Assembly: GCF_014640435.1 (NCBI RefSeq)
Contig: NZ_BMGY01000010.1
Span: forward strand, 1 to 34,673
Origin: Hymenobacter frigidus
Lineage (GTDB): Bacteria; Bacteroidota; Bacteroidia; Cytophagales; Hymenobacteraceae
Direction: 5' to 3'
DNA: 34,673 bases
Shown: piece after piece, positions 23,707 through 30,723 of the stretch
Numbering within the stretch: position 1 is the first letter of the stretch
Layout of the letters: every line of letters begins with the position of its first letter
Made by a program: the position numbers and the translations under genes
The notes under the pieces: model-generated
Database searches by the model: none
Told to the model about the DNA's origin: nothing
The model's input: only the letters and a program-made list of their open reading frames with translations

Positions 23707-25182
23707 TTACATTCCCGGCACCTTCTCCACCACGGCCTTGCCCAGCACCTCGCTGAACGCGCGGATAAAAACCGCCGGGCCATCAGCCGTCAGTACCGCT
23801 TTGGGCACGGCTTTATTCAGCTCGCCCATAATGTGGTTACGGGTAAGGCCTTTGCTCAGGAAGCCGGTGGCGGTGGGCTGGCCATTCACCACGCGGTTGA
23901 GGTTTTCGGTGGCCAGGGACGGGTCCTCGAAGGGCACGAAGGCCCGCTCGTTGGCTTGCAGCTCGCGCAGCCACGCCTCGTAGCCAAACTGCGGGTCTTG
24001 CAGGAAGCGCTGGAGCTGCTGGTAAAAGTCCTCGTCGCGCCAGGCGCGGGGCAGCTGTAAGTGGTTGGCGTAGGGTGCTTCCTGGGTGTGGGGCAGGTGG
24101 TGGCGGCACCACAGCGCCAGCAGCTGGAGCTGGGTGAGCGGCCGGGCCACGTGCCGGAAGGTCTGGCCAGGGTCCAGGGCTTTGAAATTCACCTGGCGCA
24201 CGTCGTCTTCCAGGCCGTACTCGTAGTGCAGAGGCTGGTTGTTAATCAGGTTGTCGGGCGACTGGCGCATAAAATCCAGCACGGCCAGCGCACCCACCAT
24301 CTCAATAAAATGCGCGTTGTTCTGCTGCTGGCTGCCGCCCTCATGGTTGGCCAACTGGCCGGTGCTTTGGTCGCCCAGGTAATACAGGGCGTTCAGGTTC
24401 TGGAGGTTCTGCTGGTAGTACGACATGGCGGCTTTCGTCTTCGTAATGAAAGCATTGGAGTCGATAGCACTGCCGTCGTCGGCTAGCAGGTTGAAGTAGG
24501 GCAGTACCGTAAGCGCACCCATTGGGGCCTTGTTCAGCAGCTCGGCACGGGGTAGCTTGGTGTGGGGGTCGCGCAGGTTTTTGAGCAGCAGCGGAAACCC
24601 CGCCGCGCCGGTGCCGCCGAAAATGGAGGAGATGAAAAACACCCGGTCGCCTTCGGCAAACGAGTTGGCAAAAAACTCCAGCTCCGGCGAGCTCATCAGC
24701 TGGTTCAGCACCACTGAGCCCACGTTGGGGCTGCCCTTGAAGCCCACGGTGAGCTTGCTGCTCAGGTTTTCGGGCGTGAAGAGCAGGTCCACGAGGTAGC
24801 GGCTTTCCACCGGCATGTCGTCGTAGTGCAGGAAGTCGCGGTAGGTTTCGTCCATCCCGCCGAAGTTGTAGGCGAAGGTTTCCTTCACGCGGGCATCGCG
24901 GGGCTGGTTTTCGCTGGCCGCCATGCCAGCCAGGGTCTGCACTTCGGTGGCGAAGAACTCGCCGGGACTGGGCGCGGGGCGCAGCTGCTTACGCAGGCGC
25001 TCGTAGGTTTTGAGCAGCTCCACGGTGCGGGTCATGTCGCCGTTTTGCGCGTCGGGGTCGATGATGATGGGCACTACCTTGTCGCAGTTCTCGACGGTGA
25101 CCCCGGCCGCCAGCAGCATGGCCAGCGAACGAATAACGCGGGAGCCCGTGCCCCCGATTCCGAAAATATATAGTTTAGGCAT
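23707..25182 (-). CDS. Tubulin/FtsZ-like GTPase (Tubulin_2-type)
   Basis: A 491-residue protein. The N-terminus shows a Rossmann-type start, LYIFGIGGTGSRVIRSLAML (residues 4-23), then IIIDPDAQNGD at 40-49, which corresponds to the NTDAQ loop of FtsZ. The tubulin signature appears as FGGTGAAGFP (188-197), the GGGTGSG/GGGTGTG nucleotide loop. These features fit the tubulin-like families of bacterial conflict and stress operons rather than division FtsZ, whose length and C-terminal peptide differ. GTP binding is likely; polymerisation is plausible but not visible. It is encoded 101 bases before the actin/Hsp70-like gene. A MITE-like repeat lies immediately upstream. Confidence 0.78.
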   Translation of the reverse strand: MPKLYIFGIGGTGSRVIRSLAMLLAAGVTVENCDKVVPIIIDPDAQNGDMTRTVELLKTYERLRKQLRPAPSPGEFFATEVQTLAGMAASENQPRDARVKETFAYNFGGMDETYRDFLHYDDMPVESRYLVDLLFTPENLSSKLTVGFKGSPNVGSVVLNQLMSSPELEFFANSFAEGDRVFFISSIFGGTGAAGFPLLLKNLRDPHTKLPRAELLNKAPMGALTVLPYFNLLADDGSAIDSNAFITKTKAAMSYYQQNLQNLNALYYLGDQSTGQLANHEGGSQQQNNAHFIEMVGALAVLDFMRQSPDNLINNQPLHYEYGLEDDVRQVNFKALDPGQTFRHVARPLTQLQLLALWCRHHLPHTQEAPYANHLQLPRAWRDEDFYQQLQRFLQDPQFGYEAWLRELQANERAFVPFEDPSLATENLNRVVNGQPTATGFLSKGLTRNHIMGELNKAVPKAVLTADGPAVFIRAFSEVLGKAVVEKVPGM

Positions 25183-25203
25183 GGCTTTTTTTAGTGGATG
25201 GCG

Positions 25204-25350
25204 TAGGGGCGGGTTGCACCCGCCCGACGGGTGTGCCGTTGGCCCGATACGCGTTCAACGGCGGGCGGGGGCAGCTAGTGTTTATCTCGGTCTATATGCG
25301 TCGTGACCCACTTGGGCTGTTCAGCAACGGGCGGGTGCAACCCGCTCCTA
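25204..25350. repeat. MITE-like element, 147 bp with 23-bp terminal inverted repeats
   Basis: The left end 25204-25226 (TAGGGGCGGGTTGCACCCGC...) and the reverse complement of the right end 25328-25350 (TAGGAGCGGGTTGCACCCGC...) differ at one base out of 23. The ends themselves contain the palindrome GGGCGGGT/ACCCGCCC. There is no ORF inside. The right end abuts the stop codon of the three-helix membrane gene, so it sits within the operon and may act as a processing or attenuation site. Confidence 0.75.
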
Positions 25351-25809
25351 TTAGTTCGGCCAGCGCACCGGCGTCACCTTTGCGTTCGGCGACAAACCCT
25401 TGACCACGAAGGACCAGAGCACGAAAAACACCGCTCCAAACAAGGCATTTACAAAAGCAAAACCCAGCACGTAGCGCGAATAGGCCGACTCGCTGCCCGC
25501 CGGAATCACGACGCCTTTGTCGCTCAGCACCTGGTACACCACTTCGCGGGCTTGGAACCAGGCCAGCCCACCGGCCACCACCGCAAACAGCAGCAAAAAC
25601 AACAGCCAATGCTTGGTCTGATAGAGCGGCGTGGTCATCAAACGGTTCAATACCAGGTAGAAGAACAAGGCCCCGAGCAAACCAATGCCGAACAGCGTAG
25701 CCAATCCCACGCCGGGGAAAATGCTGTTTTCAAACGCATTGGTCAGCATGGCGGGCTCGGGCAGGCCCAGGAATGCTTCGTAGAGAGAGGTAAACAGCTG
25801 TTGGAACAT
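25351..25809 (-). CDS. Three-helix inner membrane protein of the motor-cytoskeleton operon
   Basis: A 152-residue protein with three clear membrane helices: about 33-55 (GVGLATLFGIGLLGALFFYLVL), 66-86 (HWLLFLLLFAVVAGGLAWF) and 113-137 (YVLGFAFVNALFGAVFFVLWSFVV). The ATG at 25809 gives MFQQLFTSLYEAFLGLPEPA, an amphipathic start; a longer frame adds 18 unlikely residues. No family was recognised. It lies between the vWA-like lipoprotein gene (96-base gap) and the tubulin-like gene on the same strand and could be the membrane docking point for the tubulin-like protein. That is inferred only from gene order. Confidence 0.65.
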   Translation of the reverse strand: MFQQLFTSLYEAFLGLPEPAMLTNAFENSIFPGVGLATLFGIGLLGALFFYLVLNRLMTTPLYQTKHWLLFLLLFAVVAGGLAWFQAREVVYQVLSDKGVVIPAGSESAYSRYVLGFAFVNALFGAVFFVLWSFVVKGLSPNAKVTPVRWPN

Positions 25810-25905
25810 AGAATAGGAATGAAATGCAGCACTGCCGCACGGGAAAATGGTTATAAAATACAATGTTGGCGCAGGGCCGGAACGCCGCCCGGCGGGGCGC
25901 GGCTA

Positions 25906-27240
25906 CTAATCCCGCGCCGTGACGCGTACCGGCAGGCTGAATACGCGCTGGGCGCTGGGCTCATCGGCAAAGTAGTCGGCCACGCCCGCCATGACCTCCT
26001 TCAGGTAGTACGTTTTGGGCCCTTGCTTTTTAATCCCACTGTCCGAAGCAGTCGAATACGCTGCCACCCATGCGGGTTCCGTGCGGGCCAGCTCCAGGTG
26101 CAGCGTGGGAGCCCCCGCCGGGGCCTGCACGAAGCGCAGCCGGGCAAAATGCGTGTACTTCTTCAGCGCCGGCTGTTGCCTGGCATCCGGCATCTGGGCC
26201 AGCGGAAAGACTTGCGTGAGCGTGGCTCCGGTGCCGGCCTCGGCCAGGCGCAGGGTGTTGGCGCTTACCTGGCCCACTATGCTGGCCGGCAGCTGGTTCA
26301 GGTCGAGGGCTACTACTATTTCGGCAGGCTTGCCCAAGGTTGGCTTTTTGGTGAACGTAACTACTGGCGCTGTCGCGCCGGTACCCTCCGCCACGGTCCA
26401 GTTGCCCACGGGGTCGGTCAGGAAATCAGGCACGGCGTAGGGCGGGGCAAACGCCACGTTGTAGTGGGCTTGCGGCTGCGCGGCGAGCCGCCGCAGCAGG
26501 CCGCCGTCTACCTGCCCCACCAGGGCGGGGTCGCCCAGCACCCAGATGTAGTAGGGCAACTGCTCGCCGTTTAGCGGCTGCTTGCCGGTGCGGTTGCCGG
26601 GGTAAAAATTGCCCCGGAATTCCGACGTATTGGCAAATACCGATACCGCCAGCTTGGCGGGCTCCACAGCATTGAGGGCATCCTTGATAAAGGTCTTAAT
26701 TCGCCAGGTATCCTTGACATTTTGCGGAGCAAAGATGAAGTCCGAGATGAGGATGCTCACGGTACCGGGCTTCTTGGCTTGCAGCGTTAGGGCTTCGCTC
26801 AACATCTGCGGCAGTTCCGAGCCGCGGGCCGCATTTTTGAGGCCGCCACTGACCGCACCAGTCATCCCGGCATAGGTAGAGGGTACGAGCACCTGCGGGT
26901 TGGTCGGCTCTTTTTCTTTGAAGAAATAGTAGGCTGGCGGAGCTGTCAGCTTGGGTGCCAGGCGGTTTACATCAGATAACAGGTCCATGACCGTGCGCTG
27001 AAACTCACTACCCGTTTCGTTGCGGCCGGGGTCGTTGGCGTGCATGAAGCCGCGCATTCCCCCGGACATATCCACGAACACGTTGATTTGGCTGACCTTG
27101 GCAGCCGCCACGTTGGCAGCGGACTCTTTGGTGGGGCTACCCGCTACGCTACCCTCGCCTTTCGGCCCGGAGCAAGCGCTAAAAAGTGCGCCAATAGCCA
27201 GGCAGGATAACGTGTTGCGGGAAGCCAGGGTAAACAGCAT
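25906..27240 (-). CDS. vWA-like lipoprotein of the motor-cytoskeleton operon
   Basis: A 444-residue lipoprotein. The ATG at 27240 gives a basic start and hydrophobic stretch ending at a lipobox (CLAIGALFSAC, Cys23); longer frames add 50 residues in front and hide the signal. From residue 51 a von Willebrand factor A-like fold is suggested by INVFVDMSGGMRGFM, a DxSxG-type metal site, and later by VSILISDFIFAPQNV. The second half (about 280-444) is beta-rich. It probably stands on the periplasmic face of a membrane and binds a protein partner through a metal-ion site. It is the first gene of the operon. The vWA call rests on the motif; a complete MIDAS set (T and second D positions) could not be verified by eye. 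Confidence 0.68.
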   Translation of the reverse strand: MLFTLASRNTLSCLAIGALFSACSGPKGEGSVAGSPTKESAANVAAAKVSQINVFVDMSGGMRGFMHANDPGRNETGSEFQRTVMDLLSDVNRLAPKLTAPPAYYFFKEKEPTNPQVLVPSTYAGMTGAVSGGLKNAARGSELPQMLSEALTLQAKKPGTVSILISDFIFAPQNVKDTWRIKTFIKDALNAVEPAKLAVSVFANTSEFRGNFYPGNRTGKQPLNGEQLPYYIWVLGDPALVGQVDGGLLRRLAAQPQAHYNVAFAPPYAVPDFLTDPVGNWTVAEGTGATAPVVTFTKKPTLGKPAEIVVALDLNQLPASIVGQVSANTLRLAEAGTGATLTQVFPLAQMPDARQQPALKKYTHFARLRFVQAPAGAPTLHLELARTEPAWVAAYSTASDSGIKKQGPKTYYLKEVMAGVADYFADEPSAQRVFSLPVRVTARD

Positions 27241-27566
27241 CGAACCTAAATAATTTGTAGAAAGGGGTTGGCTTAGCAATACTACTGCTTTTTTGAAGAT
27301 GCTCATCAGGATTTGTTTTGCGGCATGACCCATCTGCGAGACAGGACAAACGGCCCTCCGGCCGAAACCGTGCCAGCTAAACGCGCCCATCGGGCCGGTG
27401 GTACCTGGAAATAGTCGGCGAGCAAAAATTTGTTGGGCCTCGCATTCGGCCCATGTAGTTGCACCCCACCTTTATGGCTCCTCGCAATAGTATCTTTGCA
27501 GCCTCCTCCTGCTCCAAGCCGCTTATAAATTCTGGCTGTAAGTAATAGAGTCGCCCAGCTTTATTT
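27241..27566. other. Divergent intergenic region
   Basis: It separates the minus-strand motor-cytoskeleton operon from the + strand gene at 27567. TATCTTTG at 27491-27498 is an exact -7 element for the + strand gene. No matching -7 element was found for the minus-strand operon, so that promoter may be non-standard or activator-dependent. No further gene was seen. Confidence 0.5.
27491..27498 (+). promoter_or_regulatory. -7 promoter element before the 129-residue gene
   Basis: TATCTTTG matches TAnnTTTG exactly and lies 68 bases before the ATG at 27567. No well-spaced -33 TTG was found. Confidence 0.5.
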
Positions 27567-27956
27567 ATGCGCCTTATCGCTCTCCGTCCCGAATATCAAC
27601 TGCTGGTAGAGCCCGCCCGCAACCGTATTTTCTACCAAAACTTCGGGCCGATGCAGACTGCTACTGCCCTGCCTCACTACGAAGCCGACTGGACGGCCGC
27701 GCTGGCCGGAATGCTCCCGGGATTCCAAATCCTCAGCGACATGCAGGTGGTGAACCAAACCAACAGGGCCCTGCTCATCCATTTTCAGGCCGTCGAGCAG
27801 CTGATTGTGGCCAAGGGCGTGCACGTAGTGGCTGAAGTGCACGTGCCCGGCCTCCTTACCCGGCGCCTTACCGACGAGGTGACGACTAGCCGGGTCATGC
27901 CCGTGCGCCAGTTCCTGAGCATCTGGGAAGCCGCGTATTTTCTAGATTACCTGTAG
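27567..27956 (+). CDS. Small soluble protein of unknown function, possibly STAS/SpoIIAA-like
   Basis: A 129-residue protein without signal or membrane helix. The alternating strands and helices (EYQLLVEPARNRIFYQNFG, a helix ADWTAALAGML, the strand QILSDMQVV, then QAVEQLIVAKGVHVVAEVHVPG) recall small STAS-like or SpoIIAA-like proteins of Bacteroidota, but no decisive motif is present. It starts a monocistronic unit divergent from the motor-cytoskeleton operon. Because the two share one control region a link is conceivable, although nothing in the protein shows it. Confidence 0.6.
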   Translation: MRLIALRPEYQLLVEPARNRIFYQNFGPMQTATALPHYEADWTAALAGMLPGFQILSDMQVVNQTNRALLIHFQAVEQLIVAKGVHVVAEVHVPGLLTRRLTDEVTTSRVMPVRQFLSIWEAAYFLDYL

Positions 27957-28014
27957 CATAAGCAAAACTGAGCCAACGTTTTTGGCCTGTTGGCTGTTAT
28001 AAATTCGGCTGTCG

Positions 28015-28045
28015 TTGGCGGCCCCGGCCCCGAGACGTACCTTTG
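28015..28045 (+). promoter_or_regulatory. Promoter of the ferredoxin reductase gene
   Basis: TACCTTTG (28038-28045) is an exact -7 element and a TTG at 28015-28017 lies 20 bases upstream as the -33 box. The ATG follows 32 bases later. Confidence 0.68.
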
Positions 28046-28077
28046 CGGCCGCTTTTCTTCAGGCACTTACTGCGTTT

Positions 28078-29094
28078 ATGTCCAATATTATTTCAACTGA
28101 TATCTGCATCATCGGAGCCGGGCCGGTGGGTTTGTTCGCTGTTTTTGAAGCTGGCCTGCTCAAGCTTCGCTGCCACGTGGTGGATGCCCTGCCCCAGCCC
28201 GGTGGCCAGCTCTCCGAGATTTACCCTAAAAAGCCGATTTACGACATCCCGGGATTCCCCGAAATCCTGGCCGGCGACCTCGTGGATAATCTGATGAAGC
28301 AGATTGAGCCCTTCCACCCCACGTTCACGCTGGGCGAGCGGGTGGAGCGGTTTGCCAAGCTCGACGACGGTTCCTTTCAACTTTACACCACCGACGGCAC
28401 CGAAATCCAGTGCAAGGCCGTAGCCATTGCCGGCGGCCTGGGCTCCTTCGAGCCCCGCAAGCCTGCCGTGGAAAACCTGGAGCAGTTTGAAGGCGGCAAG
28501 GGCGTGCATTACATGGTGCGCGACCCCGAACACTTCCGCGACAAGAAAATCGTGATTGCGGGCGGCGGCGACTCGGCCCTCGACTGGACCAATTTCCTCG
28601 CCAACGTGGCCGCCGATGTCACGCTCGTGCACCGCGGCACCACCTTCCGTGGCGCGGCCGACTCGGCCGACAAAGTGCAGAAGCTGCACGAATCCGGCAA
28701 AATCAAGCTGGTGCTGAGTTCTAACGTGACGCACCTGCACGGCAACGGCAAGCTGGCCGAAGTAACCATCACCGGTAATGACGGCCGGGCCGAAACCGTA
28801 CCGCTCGACCATTTTATTCCGCTGTTCGGCCTCACGCCCAAGCTCGGGCCCATCGGCGAGTGGGGTTTGGAGTTGGAGAACGATGCCGTGAAAGTCAATA
28901 CCCTCGATTACAGCACCTCGCTGCCGGGCGTGTTCGCCATCGGCGACATCAACACTTACCCGGGCAAGCTGAAGCTCATCCTCTGCGGCTTCCACGAGGC
29001 CGCGCTCATGTGCCAGGGCGCGTTCAAGTACATTTACCCCGACAAAAAATACACCCTCAAGTACACCACTGTCAACGGGGCGCCCTCTATGTAG
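28078..29094 (+). CDS. Ferredoxin-NADP(+) reductase, thioredoxin-reductase-like
   Basis: A 338-residue flavoprotein that moves electrons between NADPH and ferredoxin. The ATG at 28078 gives MSNIISTDICIIGAGPVGLF with the FAD-binding GxGxxG at residues 12-17; a longer frame begins upstream of the promoter and cannot be right. The NADPH-binding site is VIAGGGDSALDWT (about 158-170). The second FAD motif GVFAIGDINTYPG lies near 282. The CxxC redox pair of true thioredoxin reductase is absent, which places it with the YumC-type reductases. A [2Fe-2S] ferredoxin gene follows on the same strand and is the likely partner. Confidence 0.9.
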   Translation: MSNIISTDICIIGAGPVGLFAVFEAGLLKLRCHVVDALPQPGGQLSEIYPKKPIYDIPGFPEILAGDLVDNLMKQIEPFHPTFTLGERVERFAKLDDGSFQLYTTDGTEIQCKAVAIAGGLGSFEPRKPAVENLEQFEGGKGVHYMVRDPEHFRDKKIVIAGGGDSALDWTNFLANVAADVTLVHRGTTFRGAADSADKVQKLHESGKIKLVLSSNVTHLHGNGKLAEVTITGNDGRAETVPLDHFIPLFGLTPKLGPIGEWGLELENDAVKVNTLDYSTSLPGVFAIGDINTYPGKLKLILCGFHEAALMCQGAFKYIYPDKKYTLKYTTVNGAPSM

Positions 29095-29100
29095 TGGTAT

Positions 29101-29203
29101 AAAAAGAACGTCATGCTGAGCTTGCCGAAGCATCTCTACCGCAGCAGTAATTAGTTACGCTAGCGGTAGAAATGCTTCGGCAAGCTCAGCATGACGTTCT
29201 TTT
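29101..29203. repeat. Long inverted repeat between reductase and ferredoxin genes
   Basis: Arms of about 42 bases (29101-29142 and 29163-29203) are complementary with one mismatch: AAGAACGTCATGCTGAGCTT... and its reverse complement ending in ...CAGCATGACGTTCTTTT. The arms surround a 20-base centre. Each arm contains the TCATGCTGAGC repeat seen elsewhere in the window. As RNA it would make a very stable hairpin ending in a T-run, so it may also end or attenuate transcription. Confidence 0.9.
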
Positions 29204-29225
29204 GTCTCAAGCACCCAACTGTTCT

Positions 29226-29552
29226 ATGGAAGAAGACATCCGCATCTACGTCGAAGACGACGCCGGCCAGCGCACTGAGCTCATCGGCCCCACCGACATG
29301 GGCCTGAACCTGATGGAGCTACTAAAAGCCAGCGGCTACGACATCATGGCTACTTGTGGCGGCATGGCCCTCTGCGCCACCTGCCACGTGGAGGTGCTGG
29401 CCGGCCCCGCCCTGCCCGAACCCGGCGACGACGAGCTCGACATGCTCGAAACCCTGCCCGTGGTGCACATCGGCTCGCGCCTGAGCTGCCAGATTCGCCT
29501 CACGCCCCGCACCGACGGGTTAGTGGTACGCCTGGCCCCAACGGGCGCGTAA
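29226..29552 (+). CDS. [2Fe-2S] ferredoxin, adrenodoxin-type
   Basis: A 108-residue acidic ferredoxin. The cluster ligands appear as CGGMALCATC (about residues 44-53, Cx5Cx2C) and the fourth Cys in SRLSCQIRL (about 85). This is the Cx5Cx2CxnC order of adrenodoxin/putidaredoxin-type proteins. The ATG at 29226 was chosen because the frame upstream runs into the inverted repeat. It should take electrons from the reductase encoded just upstream and pass them to an oxygenase or to Fe-S assembly; no acceptor gene is in the window. Confidence 0.9.
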   Translation: MEEDIRIYVEDDAGQRTELIGPTDMGLNLMELLKASGYDIMATCGGMALCATCHVEVLAGPALPEPGDDELDMLETLPVVHIGSRLSCQIRLTPRTDGLVVRLAPTGA

Positions 29553-29585
29553 TGGTCATTGCGACGAGGCACGACGAATCAATGA
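29553..29585. repeat. Dispersed REP-like sequence (variant)
   Basis: GGTCATTGCGACGAGGCACG followed by ACGAATCAATGATG resembles the GTCATT...GAAG-type dispersed sequence at 14872. It fills the gap between the convergent ferredoxin and anti-sigma genes. Confidence 0.4.
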
Positions 29586-29591
29586 TGATTA

Positions 29592-29846
29592 TCAGCCCGC
29601 TGCCGCCAGCCGTTCGCGCATGCGCTGCTTAGCCGCATCGGACAAGCCAACACTGGAACTGACGCGCGTGGCGGCCGAGGCACGCGCCCACTCGGCAATC
29701 TGCACGGTTTGCGTGGCGTAGCGGTTGCAGTCGGGGCAATAGCGTAGGTGCAGCCACAGGCTGGCCCGCAGTGCACGGGGCGCGGGCTGGTCGGCCTGCT
29801 TTTCCAGCAGCAGGGTCGCGTTCTGACAGGTAATAAGACGTCGCAT
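29592..29846 (-). CDS. Small zinc-finger (ZAS-like) anti-sigma factor
   Basis: An 84-residue protein. CQNATLLLEKQAD near the N-terminus and LHLRYCPDC (about 34-42) give the HxxxCxxC pattern of zinc-binding anti-sigma domains. There is no membrane helix, so it would be a soluble regulator. The ATG at 29846 lies 9 bases behind the ECF sigma gene and the two are probably cotranscribed. It should hold the sigma factor inactive until a signal, possibly redox, disturbs the zinc site. The zinc-finger reading is strong; the signal is unknown. Confidence 0.75.
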   Translation of the reverse strand: MRRLITCQNATLLLEKQADQPAPRALRASLWLHLRYCPDCNRYATQTVQIAEWARASAATRVSSSVGLSDAAKQRMRERLAAAG

Positions 29847-29855
29847 AACCAATAC

Positions 29856-30434
29856 TTAATTCTTACCCAGGCCGTGTTTTTCGAGGCAGCGGCGCAGTTG
29901 CAGCTTGGCTCGATGCACGATAACCCAGTAGTTAGCCGAGCTCAGACCGAGCTCCTGACAAATTTCGGCGGCCGATAATTCCTCCACGAAGCGCAGGGCA
30001 AACACCGCCCCTTGCTGAGGCGGCAACCGCTGCTGGCAGCGCTGCAGAATCTCGTGCAGCTCCTGTTGTTCGAGCGCGGCATCGGCCTGAAGCCAACTGG
30101 CGGGCGCTTGCGGGCCGTTCCAATGACCGTTTTCGGGAGTAAAAAAATCGGCTTCGGCCGAGCCGCCGTCGCTGATTTCGTCGAGCCCGACGTGGGTAGC
30201 GCGGGCCTGCCGCCGGTAGTGGTCGATGATTTTGCGGCGCAGAATGATGAATAACCACGTGCGCTCCGACGCCTCAGCCCGAAAGGTAGCCAAGCCATCG
30301 AGGGCGCTCAGGAAGGTGTCCTGCACCAGCTCTTCGGCCACGTCGGCAGCGCTCACGCGGCTCAGGGCAAAACGGTAGAGCTCGTCGCCGTAGCGGTCGG
30401 GCCACTGGGCCGGCACAGGGATTGAGGGGGTCAT
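29856..30434 (-). CDS. ECF (sigma-70 family) RNA polymerase sigma factor
   Basis: A 192-residue sigma factor. Region 2 covers about 15-80 (YGDELYRFALSRV, AEELVQDTFLSALDGL, ERTWLFIILRRKIIDHYRR). A linker with acidic and Trp-rich residues follows, then region 4 at about 130-185 (QRLPPQQGAVFALRFVEELSAAEICQELGLSSANYWVIVHRAKLQLR). The ATG at 30434 is preferred to a TTG 12 bases upstream. It should direct RNA polymerase to a small regulon under control of the adjacent zinc-finger protein. Neither the regulon nor the stimulus can be read from the sequence. Confidence 0.9.
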   Translation of the reverse strand: MTPSIPVPAQWPDRYGDELYRFALSRVSAADVAEELVQDTFLSALDGLATFRAEASERTWLFIILRRKIIDHYRRQARATHVGLDEISDGGSAEADFFTPENGHWNGPQAPASWLQADAALEQQELHEILQRCQQRLPPQQGAVFALRFVEELSAAEICQELGLSSANYWVIVHRAKLQLRRCLEKHGLGKN

Positions 30435-30574
30435 GCGGAGCGACAAGTAGACGATAAAAATCGCCTCACAATATTACACTTCGCTTGACGGGGAATGAAA
30501 GTAGCTCCTCCCGTTGGACATTCATTATTCGCTCTTTAATGGAACAGCGGCTGCGCCCACAATGCGGCGCGAGG

Positions 30575-30612
30575 CCCGAACCTGCACCCGGGCTACCGCC
30601 TGCAGGTTCGGG
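30575..30612. other. 12-bp perfect hairpin in intergenic DNA
   Basis: CCCGAACCTGCA (30575-30586) and TGCAGGTTCGGG (30601-30612) are perfect complements around a 14-base loop. No T-run follows, so this is not a typical terminator. Confidence 0.5.
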
Positions 30613-30658
30613 TGTTTCCAGCTAGCATTCAGCTCCAAGGTGGGGAACCGGCAGACTC

Positions 30659-30694
30659 ACAAAAAAGGCCTCGCTGTAATTAGCGAAGCCTTTC
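30659..30694 (-). terminator. Terminator of the NTF2-like gene
   Basis: On the minus strand AAAGGCTTCGCT pairs with AGCGAGGCCTTT with a few imperfect positions and is followed by a T-run. It lies 30 bases after the stop of the gene starting at 31650. Confidence 0.75.
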
Positions 30695-30723
30695 CTGATA
30701 CGTGCCAGAACCATGCGCCGGTA

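Noticed and set aside
25303..26574. Plus-strand open frame of 423 residues spanning the three-helix and vWA-like genes
   Set aside because: It crosses the MITE-like element and two real minus-strand genes and has no plausible product.
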